Source of the DNA: a virus
IMG/VR virus record: IMGVR_UViG_3300030116_005460
Location: 1 to 33,168 of that record
DNA: 33,168 bases
Direction: 5' to 3' (one strand)
Shown here: one piece after another, positions 15,709 to 24,720 of the stretch
How positions within the stretch are numbered: the first letter of the stretch is position 1
Layout: the number at the start of each line of letters is the position of its first letter
The notes under the pieces: generated by a model
What the model saw: only the letters and a program-made list of their open reading frames with translations
What the model was told of the DNA's origin: nothing
Databases searched by the model: none
Translations under genes and position numbers: made by a program

Positions 15709-17161
15709 ATTAGTACATGCGCTGAAAACGAGGCAGCGAGTCCTATCGCTTGCTGCCAATTTCCCTCTTGCGCTCGCCAAGCTATGGGTTCCGCATTGCC
15801 ATAGATGGGACGGAATGGGTGATAAGTCTAAGAGGCAAATAGGATGCGGCAAACCGATGGACCGGGTGGGCCCAAACGTCTGGCATTGTGCTGCTTGCGA
15901 TATAACGGAAAAGCGCACATCACAAGTCGAAGCACTTCACCACCTCGGTCGAGAAGCTACACTTATAACAGGAGGCAATCGTGCTGGTAAAACTGAGGTG
16001 GGCGCCATGCTCGCTGTGGCTTTTGCCGCTGGCACAAATGAATGGTGGGTCAGGGAGTTTCTAAAGATTAACAATCTACCACCTGACCTGATACAAAAAC
16101 AACCCAGCACAGTTTGGGCATCTGCTCTCAGTTACAACGATGCGCTGATGTATGTCAGGCCGAAGATATCTAAGTTCGCCCCATCTAACGTCACTGAAAA
16201 ATACTGGCTTGGCGCAGGTCGGTCTCAGCTGCAGTTCAAGAACGGAGGCCGAATAATTTCTATGTCCGCTGACGCAGGCCGAGAGAAGTACCAAGGCGCA
16301 GGTGGTGACATATCTTTAATTTGGCTTGATGAGGAACATAAGGAAGACATATTTCAAGAATGTATGATGCGTGTAGTTGACAGCAAAGGAAAGCTCCTAC
16401 TGACCATGACTCCGTTAAAAGGACTGACTTGGCCATTCAATCTTTTTATAGATGACCCAGAGGACGGATTTGTAAACCACACAATATCAGGACTTGATAA
16501 TCCTTGGATATCATCTGTCAAACTTTCTCGCGCTGTTAGGCACATGTCAGATGAATCACAAGCAAGTCGATTGTATGGTGACTTTACAAACCAACAAGGC
16601 GTTGTATATGCTGAGTTCAATAAGAAAGTACATGTCGTTAAGAGTCACGATGTACCGAGCAGTTGGCCTAAAGACATGGCTATTGACTTCGGTGTAAAGA
16701 ACCCGTTCTGTGCATTAGTTTTTGCGTGGGACCCGAAGGACGATACTCTACATGTTATCGACGAGTATTTTAAAACGGAATGGACCACGCTCCAAAATGG
16801 TTTAGAGCTGAGGAAAAGATTCAAGAAGCATTTCCCTTTGAGGTGGACAGTCGCTGACCCAGAATCACTGGACGGTCGTATGATTTTAGCGCGAAACTGC
16901 AACATAGAAACTAAAGCAGCACCAAAACACTTCGGTGTATCTGAAACGATTAACCTCGTCAAAGAGCGATTATGCTTAGATGCGGAAGGAAAGCCTCATC
17001 TGATAATTCACGATAACTGTGTGAACCTTTTGAAAGAGTTCAGACAATACCGCTGGGCTGAACGCGCAGGTAAAGACGTTCCTATTAAAAAGCATGACCA
17101 TGGTATGGATGCCTTGAGATATCAAGTCACTTTTTTGTATAGATGGATGAGACATCAATAA
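15683..17161 (+). CDS. Terminase large subunit
   Basis: The 492-residue packaging motor has an ATPase domain with Walker A GGNRAGKT (97-104), Walker B SLIWLDEE (211-218) and coupling motif LLLTMTPLKG (238-247). A nuclease domain follows, with AIDFGVKN (D335) and a late HDHGMDALRY (D476). An N-terminal Cys/His cluster (C39, C55, C69, C72) suggests a zinc ribbon, found in a subset of TerL proteins. The start is taken as TTG 15683, because the frame upstream of the first ATG is well conserved in character; it overlaps the holin-like gene. The enzyme cuts concatemeric DNA and drives it into the prohead. Confidence 0.93.
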   Translation: MPKPKQKSELVHALKTRQRVLSLAANFPLALAKLWVPHCHRWDGMGDKSKRQIGCGKPMDRVGPNVWHCAACDITEKRTSQVEALHHLGREATLITGGNRAGKTEVGAMLAVAFAAGTNEWWVREFLKINNLPPDLIQKQPSTVWASALSYNDALMYVRPKISKFAPSNVTEKYWLGAGRSQLQFKNGGRIISMSADAGREKYQGAGGDISLIWLDEEHKEDIFQECMMRVVDSKGKLLLTMTPLKGLTWPFNLFIDDPEDGFVNHTISGLDNPWISSVKLSRAVRHMSDESQASRLYGDFTNQQGVVYAEFNKKVHVVKSHDVPSSWPKDMAIDFGVKNPFCALVFAWDPKDDTLHVIDEYFKTEWTTLQNGLELRKRFKKHFPLRWTVADPESLDGRMILARNCNIETKAAPKHFGVSETINLVKERLCLDAEGKPHLIIHDNCVNLLKEFRQYRWAERAGKDVPIKKHDHGMDALRYQVTFLYRWMRHQ

Positions 17162-17176
17162 AACAATGTGGTATAC

Positions 17177-17599
17177 ATGAGCATGGACCCAATCGTACAA
17201 GGACTCGTAGATTATGGGATCGCTGGTCTATTCTTGATCTATATGATCTGGAGTAAAGCTAAGGACCAAAAGCGATCTGATGAAATGCGCGTTCAGTATG
17301 AGCAGAAGTTAGACAAGCTGCATAGCGATAGTTTCGTTGAGCAAGAAAAGATACGGGAAAGATACAGGCAAGTAGTTGAAAAGTATGATGACCAAATAAT
17401 GAGCTATGCTAATGAAAGGCAAATGCAAATCAATACTTATGCCGAAGAACGACAGGAAGCACGTCGTATACAAGAAGCTGAAAAGAAAGCAATAGAACGC
17501 TCACTTCATGACATAAGAAAAGAAGTCGGTGAGAACGGAAAAGCGATAGCACGCCTACAAACGCAAATGGAATCTTGGACTGTACGGATAGCACGTTAA
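17177..17599 (+). CDS. BhlA/UviB-like holin or coiled-coil membrane protein
   Basis: From ATG 17177 the 140-residue protein has one N-terminal membrane helix (LVDYGIAGLFLIYMIWSKAK), then a long charged coiled coil (residues 30-125). The opening MDPIVQGLVDYGIAGLFLIYMIW resembles BhlA/UviB holin-like peptides, but the long coiled coil is more like an inner-membrane spanin or a septum/envelope-interacting protein. It is the last gene of the plus-strand operon and is followed directly by the repeat array. GTG 17168 is an alternative start; ATG 17183 also possible. Confidence 0.5.
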   Translation: MSMDPIVQGLVDYGIAGLFLIYMIWSKAKDQKRSDEMRVQYEQKLDKLHSDSFVEQEKIRERYRQVVEKYDDQIMSYANERQMQINTYAEERQEARRIQEAEKKAIERSLHDIRKEVGENGKAIARLQTQMESWTVRIAR

Positions 17600-17600
17600 A

Positions 17601-18281
17601 AATAGCTTGCGCGGAAAAAGCGTCATTTCCGTTTGAGCCTTTTCGTGTTGAGCCTTTTTAATAGCTTGCACTCCAATAACGTCATTTCGGTTTGATCCTT
17701 TTTCCGTTGAAGCTATTGATTAGCTTGCACCCGAATAACCTCATTTCAGTTTGACGCTTTTTGCCTTGAGCCTTTTCAATAGCTTGCACCCGAATAACGT
17801 CATTTCGGTTTGAGCCTTTTTGCGTTGAGCCTTTTCAATAACGTCATCTGGCTGGAATTGAAGCTTTTGAATAGCTTCATCTGGCTGAGATTGAAGCTTT
17901 TCGTTAAAAAATAGCTTCATCTGGCTGGAATCGAAGCTATTGAATAGCTTGCGCGGAAAAAGCGTCATTTCGGTTTGAGCCTTTTTGGCTAGAAGCTTTA
18001 AAAGCTTGCCAAGAAAAAGCGTCATTTCCGTTTGAGCCTTTTTGGCTTGAAGCTATTGAATAACGTCATCTGGCTGGAATCGAAGCTTTTCAATAACGTC
18101 ATCTGGCTGGAATCGAAGCTATTGAGTAAAAAATAACGTCATCTGGCTGGAATTGAAGCTTTTCAATAGCTTGCACCCCAATAACGTCATTTCCGTTTGA
18201 CGCTTTTTGGCTAGAAGCTTTGAATAGCTTGCGCGGAAATAGCTTGTTTTGGAAATGACGCTTTTCGTGTTGAAGCTTTTC
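17601..18281. repeat. Modular repeat array of 59-bp (A) and 33/40-bp (B) units
   Basis: Four tandem 59-bp A units start at 17601, 17660, 17719 and 17778. They are followed by B units at 17837 (33 bp), 17870 (40 bp) and 17910 (33 bp), A units at 17943 and 18000, and B units at 18059 (33), 18092 (40) and 18132 (33). A units at 18165 and 18223 end the array. Both B blocks are 106 bp with the same 33-40-33 order. B units can form hairpins; the one at 17910 has a perfect 9-bp stem (17910-17918 with 17933-17941). A units hold shorter inverted repeats such as CGGAAA/TTTCCG and CCGAA/TTCGG. The array lies between convergent operons and touches the stop of the 18281 gene. No protein-coding role is evident. 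Confidence 0.9.
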
Positions 18282-18880
18282 TATTTCTTCTTTGCAGGTT
18301 TGTCTTTGCTGTCAAGAAGAGTGTAAGTAAACGTATCCCAATTGTGCGTTTTAATTTGCATCCCGCATAACCATAGGAGCCGTTCAAGGTCTTCGGCTCG
18401 ACGGAATACTTGGCAGCCTGCGCTATACTTGCCAACACTATCCAGTTCGTACTCTTGATGCGCTCTATGAATGTTAATGCCGAAATATCCTTTTTGGGTA
18501 TGGTCGTAATCAACCACGTCATCTTTATTATTGTCACGCCAAACAACAACAGAACCTGCCCTTTGACACAAGGCGTTGTACTTGCCACGATGCTTGTCAA
18601 TCTTATAAGCACCGCGATACTGGCCTGCTTTGAGAATAGCTGTACCATCGACATTTGCTGGCTTCTTCATAAAGTATAGACCGGGGTCAGTCGTTATTTG
18701 AAAAGATTCTACTTGCCACAAACCATTAACCTTGAATACGACATACATAATATCGTCGAATTGATCTGGTTTACCTTTAGGATTCCGAACGCCGATAATG
18801 TTCAAATCATAATCGCCATTTGAAAATACCTTATGACCTGCCTTTTCTACTTGAGTTAAGATTGTTGGTAGCTTCTGCAT
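18281..18880 (-). CDS. L,D-transpeptidase-like peptidoglycan enzyme, lysis candidate
   Basis: The 199-residue protein contains NIHRAHQEYELDSVGKYSAGCQVF (136-159), with His138, Ser153, Gly155 and Cys156 in the order of the YkuD-type L,D-transpeptidase motif (H...S/T-x-G-C). The Cys would be the nucleophile. No signal peptide is seen. It is the last gene of the minus-strand tail block, a common position for endolysins, and the window has no other clear lysin, so it may be the phage's cell-wall-cleaving enzyme. An AGGAGA site precedes the ATG. Its stop lies at the edge of the repeat array. Confidence 0.55.
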   Translation of the reverse strand: MQKLPTILTQVEKAGHKVFSNGDYDLNIIGVRNPKGKPDQFDDIMYVVFKVNGLWQVESFQITTDPGLYFMKKPANVDGTAILKAGQYRGAYKIDKHRGKYNALCQRAGSVVVWRDNNKDDVVDYDHTQKGYFGINIHRAHQEYELDSVGKYSAGCQVFRRAEDLERLLWLCGMQIKTHNWDTFTYTLLDSKDKPAKKK

Positions 18881-18888
18881 GTTGTCTC

Positions 18889-20523
18889 CTAAGTTGTTAC
18901 GTATGACCAGATGTCTCTGTAAGTTGCTAATACCAGATTGACTTCGCCATTGTTTATAGAATAGCTTGTTGAAATCACCATTGCTTTTGTCCTATCATAG
19001 TGAGGCTTCGTACCCACTCTTGAATTGTTAAGCAAATACTCGCATGTCACTTCTACTAAATCACCGCATACCAACCCAGCATATTCAAGGCCGACTGTAA
19101 TATCGACGGTCTCTACAAGATTGTCATACCACCTCTGTATCCTACTGACATCTCCAGCAGCCATGTGGCTTGCGTTAGTCGTTGGGTCGTATGTCTGTTC
19201 AGCTACAATTCGCTTTAATGGTTGAAAAGGAAAGGAAGGTGCTAAGGACGCTGCCCTTCCAGTTGCAAATTGTGACAAAGAGCTCGCGCCATATTTTATA
19301 TGTATACCAGCATAAATAGTAGGAGTGTCAGAAGAATAAAGCTCTTGACTATTTATCCTTATGATATTGTCAGTCGTGATTGTTGTATATGTGTAGTTGT
19401 TTCCGATGAGCTTTCTGGCACCACGATATGTCACTGAGTTTTGCCGCCATATCGGCCATTGCCCAAGATTAGCGCATAGGTCTGTGAATGTTCTAAGTCC
19501 AGCATCAAAAGGATCTTCTATTGGAACGGACCATTCATAATCTGTAGATAAGTTTGATGAAACAATATACTGGGCCGATAACGCCATGTCGTTTCTGTCA
19601 AATAAGTCAGAAGGAAAGTTGCCGCCTACACACCAAGATTCTGGAAACTTGTCGTAGATGTCAGTTCCGTCTCCATCTATTGATAGAATAAAATAGCTCA
19701 ATAAATCACCGGGGAAACCCTTGATAATCGCGCAAGCGGTAGCAGTCGCAGTATGCCAAGATTGTAATGGTTCAGTCCCTGGGTATACAATGTTTCCGGC
19801 TTTAGAATCAGCGGAAAGCGTGAAGTCTTCGTTACCACCTCCAGTACTTGTCTTCGAAGTCCATTCAGCGAAAGCAGTACCAAGAACCGTACCGCTTGAA
19901 TCCTTCATTTCTATTCTGATTAAACCGTTCTCTCCATTTTGCTTTAGGAAGTATTGAGGGTTGGTTATGTTAATCGTGTTACCGCCCAGCGTGTATGCTG
20001 TAACATTTCCGGTCGCGCCAACGGTGTTAAAAAGCTTGCCATACGATATAGGATTTGTCGATGATGTTACTTCCGAGTTTGAGTATGACGGATTAGCTGA
20101 ACTCTGTAAAGATGAAACGAAATCATCAAACTCAAGAACCCAGTTAGGCATCACGCCATTTACGGATTTTAACATACCGAAAGCTATGCGTTCCTCTATG
20201 CCGTCAATCATACAGAATAGAGATGCGAATGAACCTCTGATCATATCAGGGAATAATCCGTAAAGCTGACCGACTACCGGAACACTAAAAGAACCGAAGC
20301 TAACACCCCAATCACCAACACCGACAGCACACCCATTTATCTCTGGACCATCTGCAGAAATGTAAACGTCTTTTGGGTTTGCCAGAAGTAAACTCGGGTC
20401 AGCCCCACCTCTAATTTCAAATTGACCACCGGGTCCCCCACTGATGTTATGAAACACAAGACGATAGCTTGGTGTGATCACTGGCTTTTTCAATGCCTTA
20501 ATAAATCCTTTTGACCAACCCAT
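18889..20523 (-). CDS. Tail protein, probable hub/tip component
   Basis: The 544-residue protein follows the tape-measure and distal-tail-like genes, the place of tail hub or tip proteins in siphoviruses. It is beta-rich, with many Asn/Ser/Thr/Gly residues. Its C-terminal third (about 430-544: DVSRIQRWYDNLVETVDITVGLEYAGLVCGDLVEVTCEYLL...YSINNGEVNLVLATYRDIW) resembles the end of tail-tip proteins where a beta domain closes the module. No peptidase motif found. The ATG overlaps the stop of the upstream gene (TAATG). Confidence 0.6.
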   Translation of the reverse strand: MGWSKGFIKALKKPVITPSYRLVFHNISGGPGGQFEIRGGADPSLLLANPKDVYISADGPEINGCAVGVGDWGVSFGSFSVPVVGQLYGLFPDMIRGSFASLFCMIDGIEERIAFGMLKSVNGVMPNWVLEFDDFVSSLQSSANPSYSNSEVTSSTNPISYGKLFNTVGATGNVTAYTLGGNTINITNPQYFLKQNGENGLIRIEMKDSSGTVLGTAFAEWTSKTSTGGGNEDFTLSADSKAGNIVYPGTEPLQSWHTATATACAIIKGFPGDLLSYFILSIDGDGTDIYDKFPESWCVGGNFPSDLFDRNDMALSAQYIVSSNLSTDYEWSVPIEDPFDAGLRTFTDLCANLGQWPIWRQNSVTYRGARKLIGNNYTYTTITTDNIIRINSQELYSSDTPTIYAGIHIKYGASSLSQFATGRAASLAPSFPFQPLKRIVAEQTYDPTTNASHMAAGDVSRIQRWYDNLVETVDITVGLEYAGLVCGDLVEVTCEYLLNNSRVGTKPHYDRTKAMVISTSYSINNGEVNLVLATYRDIWSYVTT

Positions 20524-21332
20524 TAGCTTAGACCTGTTCCGTATGGGCCTGTTTCTTGCTCGCCCGGTGTAACATTTTCTAAATCATAGGTAGTAGACTC
20601 AAACGGAATGTTCGGTATCCAATTGATATCAAGGTCACGACCTTCTTTGGGGTGATATTTAAAAAGCAATGACGGGTCGGGCGTGACTCTTAATTCAAGG
20701 CTGAATAAAATACCTGACTCATTAGTGACCATCGCTTGGCCGACATCAGACTGTGGCCGTTTCAAACCGTAATAGCATCGATACCAACGAGCGAAAGCAA
20801 GCTTATCGTGGTAGCTGAAGTTGACAGCATCGCACTCAAAATAGGAGGCGGCTGTTGATGATAAATTGGTAACAGAAGATATTTTTCTAATCTCCTGAAT
20901 CATCCCTGGGCCCATCGTCTCTATAGCGACATAATCATCGACCGCTGGTATCTGCGTACCGACAATGCCAGTGAATGGATTCTTGTATACTGATACTGCT
21001 GTATCACCACTAACTGGGGTCTTTCTAATTGGCGCAAGCCATGTTTTATCTGTATCCGCTGTGAAAATACAGGAGTATCCCCTATCAAGGTGATTTTGTA
21101 AAGCCATCAGCTTTGTCGCAGTAGTTTCATGTCCGGCCATCCTATCTCGGCTGATCGTTATAATTTCGCGTGTCATACCGTTTACCCTTCGCGTCCTTCC
21201 AGAAATGCTGACTCCTGTTGAGGACTGCCATTCAAAATCAGAAAACATTTGACCGAGTGGTGACCCAAGGTCTATGGTCACAAGCTTAGAGCCATCAGGT
21301 TGAGGATAGAAGTAAAATGCTGCGTTTCCCAT
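20523..21332 (-). CDS. Tail protein, distal-tail-like
   Basis: A 269-residue protein directly after the tape measure, two bases from its stop and coupled by TAATG to the next gene. The N-terminal half (FSDFEWQSSTGVSISGRTRRVNGMTREIITISRDRM) and the following segment with conserved aromatic residues are consistent with the ring-forming distal tail proteins or their partners. No unique motif was recognised, so the name reflects order and composition. Confidence 0.55.
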   Translation of the reverse strand: MGNAAFYFYPQPDGSKLVTIDLGSPLGQMFSDFEWQSSTGVSISGRTRRVNGMTREIITISRDRMAGHETTATKLMALQNHLDRGYSCIFTADTDKTWLAPIRKTPVSGDTAVSVYKNPFTGIVGTQIPAVDDYVAIETMGPGMIQEIRKISSVTNLSSTAASYFECDAVNFSYHDKLAFARWYRCYYGLKRPQSDVGQAMVTNESGILFSLELRVTPDPSLLFKYHPKEGRDLDINWIPNIPFESTTYDLENVTPGEQETGPYGTGLS

Positions 21333-21334
21333 TT

Positions 21335-23830
21335 TTAACTCGCGAAAAGTGTTGATTTAGAAGACCCGAAAGCCTGATACCTGTTTTCAATCTTTCTAAC
21401 CAGTGTATCAATAGCTGACCTTTCAGTAACAAGTGAATTGATATTAATGTTAGTACTTTGGCCACCGCTGAATTGGTCCATAGTTCTCTTGACAGCTTGA
21501 GGTGCCATACCACTTTGGGGTACGACATATTCATTTGGGTGTAAGAGCGCGAGGCCAGTACCGCTCGTCATACGCATCCCTTGTCGGGCTGATGGTATAA
21601 AGCGACCGCCTGATTGGAACCCAGGGAGGTTGGCGAATATTGTATCAATAACATTTGATATGCTAAAGATGTCACGCAAACGATTCATCAAACCATCAAA
21701 TAGGTCAGTGAATAATTTACCTATCATCTTGAATATTTCAACAATGAGTATAGGAATAGCTTTGATGATAGCGACCGCCATAGCGACAGCAAACTTAGGT
21801 ACGACTTTGCCTAATATCTGAGGCAGTACTTCTAATCCTTTTTCAAATGCGGCTACGAAGTCCATCATTTCTTGTTCTATTTCTGCTGGGTCTTTTTCAC
21901 CGAGAGCAGCTATCGCGCCAACAATACCGCCTATCGCTTCACCTATAGCACCACCAACTGGGCCGAATATGCTACCGATTGCGGTGAGGCCTAAAGTGGT
22001 CAACGCTTCTGGGTCTGTCAATGCATTTATTGTCTCAACAATTCTATCAGCGACTTCCTCTATCTTTTCGAGCCGTTCTTCAAGTTTTTTTGCAGCCTCT
22101 TCTGTAAATAAATCAATCATCTTCTGAACTTCAGCACTGACTAATTCTACGTTGTCTTTGAAAAGCTTCAAATCTTTGATTCGTTGTTGAGTAGCTTCTT
22201 CTTCCCTGACCTTGGCTTCTTGTTGTCGTTTCTTTTGGATATTGCCGAGTATTATTTCATTCTGCGTTGCTATACGAGAATTAGTTTTTTGCGCTTCACC
22301 AAATGCCTCCTCAGCTTCTTTTACCTTTTTCTGTGCTTCTGCAAGTGCCTTTTTACTTCCTCGCCTTTTCTTAACTGTTGCAAGTGTTTCTTTTGACTTT
22401 TTAAGAGTAGCCTCAGCATTTGACAGTATTTTTTGCTGCTCTGCTTGCTTTGCTTTTAAGACTCTTTCTTGGTCTTTATCAAGGATTAGTTCAGCTTCTC
22501 TCTTTTTCTTTGCAGCATCACTAAGTGCGTTCTTCTTTGCTTCGCCTTCCAATCTTTTGGCTGTCAGCTCTAACAGTTTTGCTTCAGCCATTAGCTCAGC
22601 TGCTTTATTCTTTTGTATGTTCGTAATGTTTGTGCTTTCAATCTTGTTTAATTTATCAGTTGCTCCGATGACTTTATCAAGCTCTTTTGCTTGTTGGCCT
22701 ATCAGTGAGTTTGCTGCCGCGACTGCTTGTTTATACCTTGCCGCTCGCTCTGCTCTTTTGGCCTCATCTCGTTGCTGTTTAGCAAGCTCCTCAGCTAATC
22801 TTAATTGAGATGACAATGCAGCATCTAAGTTGAAACCGAACTGATAGATTGCGCCTTTGTTACCCTTCTCATATTCCTTGATGATCTTTTCAGATGCTAT
22901 TCGCTGTTCTCTTAAATTAGAAAGCTGAGATTTAAGTTCTGCAACACGTGCTTTATCTTGTGCGCTTAATTCACCATTCCTGTCAAGCTTCATACCGAGA
23001 TGAACCAATTCAGTACGAAGGATTGTACCTCGTTGGAAGACATTGTCTAAAATCGCTTGCTCTTGCGCTTTACGATTTTCCATAGCTGCTTTAACTTTGC
23101 GTTCTATTTGCTTTCGCTCATTCTCTACTCTTGCTTGTGCTATCCTTTCCTCGTCAAAGCCTTGTACCCTTAAGTGCATAAGAAAGTTTGCATCAGTAAT
23201 GTCTTGAGCTTCTAACTTTGAATCTGCAATTGCCACGTTTATTGCGTCAAACTCTTTTGCTAATTCTCTCAGTTTGGCTTTGCTTTTGTTGACAAACTCC
23301 GTCATTTTATTGAGCTTCTTATTCCAGTTTTCAAGCTCTTTTTCAGCATCCTTTTGTGATTTTGTGTAAAGCTCCCATGTGAATGAAAACATACCGACTA
23401 TCGCAATCAACGCCAGTAGTTTTGGGTTGGCGACCTGCATCGCTCTTACAATCCCCTCAATACCGCCTGCTACAGATGATGCGGTACGAGCAGCTTTCGC
23501 CATCTCCGGTGAGAATAACGCAAAAGCAGTTGATAGTTCGCCTGTTAATCTGTCAAGGTTCGCTGAGTCTTTTCTTAATGCTCGGATTTCCTTTCTTTGC
23601 TTTTTTAGTTCTTTGGCTACTTTCTTACTGTTCTTCTGTACTTTTTTAGATGCAGTATCATGGCTTGTCGCCATTGAAGTCACAGCACCTTGCGCTTCTG
23701 CGCTGGAGGTGGTCAGTCCATTAATATCAGTCGCTGCAGTTTGAGCGCTGCTTCCAAGCTCACTCATCGCGTCTTGAGCTTCTTGAGTTTGCGCTCTAAT
23801 TGCTATATCAACAAAACTTTTTTTTGCCAT
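21335..23830 (-). CDS. Tail tape measure protein
   Basis: An 831-residue protein of typical tape-measure layout: N-terminal segment, long Lys/Glu/Ala coiled coils (about 30-110, 150-350 and 370-620), then hydrophobic helices (ALTTLGLTAIGSIFGPVGGAIG, GIVGAIAALG and FAVAMAVAIIKAIPILIVEIFKMIG, about 625-720). The globular C-terminus has GLALLHPNEYVVPQSGM, a motif seen at the end of many tape-measure proteins. It sets tail length and may help DNA entry. It starts the 23830-18281 tail/lysis series; no chaperone gene precedes it. An upstream strong terminator separates it from the 24618 gene. Confidence 0.9.
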   Translation of the reverse strand: MAKKSFVDIAIRAQTQEAQDAMSELGSSAQTAATDINGLTTSSAEAQGAVTSMATSHDTASKKVQKNSKKVAKELKKQRKEIRALRKDSANLDRLTGELSTAFALFSPEMAKAARTASSVAGGIEGIVRAMQVANPKLLALIAIVGMFSFTWELYTKSQKDAEKELENWNKKLNKMTEFVNKSKAKLRELAKEFDAINVAIADSKLEAQDITDANFLMHLRVQGFDEERIAQARVENERKQIERKVKAAMENRKAQEQAILDNVFQRGTILRTELVHLGMKLDRNGELSAQDKARVAELKSQLSNLREQRIASEKIIKEYEKGNKGAIYQFGFNLDAALSSQLRLAEELAKQQRDEAKRAERAARYKQAVAAANSLIGQQAKELDKVIGATDKLNKIESTNITNIQKNKAAELMAEAKLLELTAKRLEGEAKKNALSDAAKKKREAELILDKDQERVLKAKQAEQQKILSNAEATLKKSKETLATVKKRRGSKKALAEAQKKVKEAEEAFGEAQKTNSRIATQNEIILGNIQKKRQQEAKVREEEATQQRIKDLKLFKDNVELVSAEVQKMIDLFTEEAAKKLEERLEKIEEVADRIVETINALTDPEALTTLGLTAIGSIFGPVGGAIGEAIGGIVGAIAALGEKDPAEIEQEMMDFVAAFEKGLEVLPQILGKVVPKFAVAMAVAIIKAIPILIVEIFKMIGKLFTDLFDGLMNRLRDIFSISNVIDTIFANLPGFQSGGRFIPSARQGMRMTSGTGLALLHPNEYVVPQSGMAPQAVKRTMDQFSGGQSTNININSLVTERSAIDTLVRKIENRYQAFGSSKSTLFAS

Positions 23831-23890
23831 TTTCTACCCCATGTTGCATAGAGTCTATCATATTTGAGCCAATATGTTGTTACATGGAGA

Positions 23891-23930
23891 AAACTAAAAA
23901 GGCGACGGCAGATGTGCGTTGCCGTCGCCT
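23891..23930 (-). terminator. Strong intrinsic terminator after the 24618-23950 gene
   Basis: A perfect 10-bp G/C-rich stem (GGCGACGGCA 23901-23910 with TGCCGTCGCC 23920-23929, loop of nine) is followed on the minus strand by a T run (TTTTTAGTTTT). It closes the single-gene unit 24618-23950 and insulates the tape-measure gene. Confidence 0.85.
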
Positions 23931-23949
23931 TCCGTCCTAATAGCGCACA

Positions 23950-24618
23950 TCACCCGATATAGTTTTCCTCAACCTCGTAGAAAGCTCGGTCCGTTAAACC
24001 GAACGGTGGGCAGTGGTGTATAATTTCAGATGAGTCAAACTTTTTGCCACGTTCCGTACGAGCGTCGTTTAATTCGTTCCAATCTAAAACGTGACTTTCT
24101 GATACGATAGTGCGCCACCAGTATGGAGTGCGTCGACCGTTATGACGGATAGGAGCGCGGAACCAAGTAGCGAAAGCTTTAGTGCGGTAGAACTGACGAT
24201 AAGCGTGAACAGGTCTATCGGGAATCTGCAAATGCTCAGGCATACATTGAGGATGAGGAGTCAATGGGCCAGAAGGAATAAGGTTTGCCATAGTACCAAT
24301 CTGACGGATAGCAAAACTGCAAGCATGAAACTTTCCGTATCGTCGATGATATTGATTACAAATAGCCACGCCATGACGATATAGCCATAGGAAATTGGTA
24401 CGAGTATCGCCAGCCCATACAGTACATGGATGGAAACGATAGCCGCCACGATACGGAGTGCCTTTTTTAGTGAGCGGCATATCTGATGGTTTTGCACCAT
24501 GACGTAGAACAGCAGCTGCAAGCATTTGCGCAGACTCGACAGCCATTTTGGTAACGTGCTCGTCGCATAACATGGTCGCTGCAATTTCGGGTCGGTTGTG
24601 AAGGACAAATATATTCAT
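23950..24618 (-). CDS. Pyrimidine-dimer DNA glycosylase-like protein
   Basis: The 222-residue protein starts MNIFVLHNRPEIAATMLCDEHVTKMAVESAQML, closely resembling a phage family annotated as pyrimidine-dimer glycosylase-like (N-terminal FVLD..P..AA.MLCDKHV.KM). It also has HPCTVWAGDTRTNFLWLYRHGVAICNQYHRRYGK (about 62-95) and C-terminal FRAPIRHNGRRTPYWWRTIV. The known DNA-repair members cut pyrimidine dimers with an N-terminal amine. It has its own leader, promoter region and terminator, so it is an independent unit inside the tail region. Its codon bias towards CG-containing codons (for example ATAGGAGCGCGG context) looks slightly different from its neighbours. Activity on DNA is inferred. 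Confidence 0.6.
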   Translation of the reverse strand: MNIFVLHNRPEIAATMLCDEHVTKMAVESAQMLAAAVLRHGAKPSDMPLTKKGTPYRGGYRFHPCTVWAGDTRTNFLWLYRHGVAICNQYHRRYGKFHACSFAIRQIGTMANLIPSGPLTPHPQCMPEHLQIPDRPVHAYRQFYRTKAFATWFRAPIRHNGRRTPYWWRTIVSESHVLDWNELNDARTERGKKFDSSEIIHHCPPFGLTDRAFYEVEENYIG

Positions 24619-24665
24619 GAGGTACCTCTATTGTTGTTTGCTGTGAACGCGGGAAACATACCCGC
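24619..24665 (-). promoter_or_regulatory. Conserved hairpin/AGCAAACAAC leader of the 24618 gene
   Basis: On the minus strand GCGGG (24665-24661), loop of seven, CCCGC (24653-24649) is followed by ACAGCAAACAAC (core 24642-24633) and then a GAGGT site before the ATG. An AT-rich stretch with TATAGT/TAGTAT near 24690 could provide the -10 box. Layout matches the leader of the annealing gene at 9640-9711. Confidence 0.6.
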
Positions 24666-24720
24666 ACTACAAATTTAACCCGTTAAATACTATATAGCTA
24701 ACGATAGAGGACAATTACAT

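Noticed and set aside
17741-18025. 94-residue minus-strand ORF in the repeat array
   Set aside because: Its sequence is only the translation of the repeat units (recurring AQTEMTLF and QPD segments), has no ribosome site and covers only part of the array.
17601-18281. CRISPR array
   Set aside because: There are no constant repeats with unique spacers; both unit types are related to each other throughout, and no cas genes are present.
22212-22808. 198-residue Ser/Phe/Ala-rich plus-strand ORF opposite the tape measure
   Set aside because: It is the antisense reading of Lys/Glu/Ala coiled coils, which often stays open; no ribosome site or homologous features.
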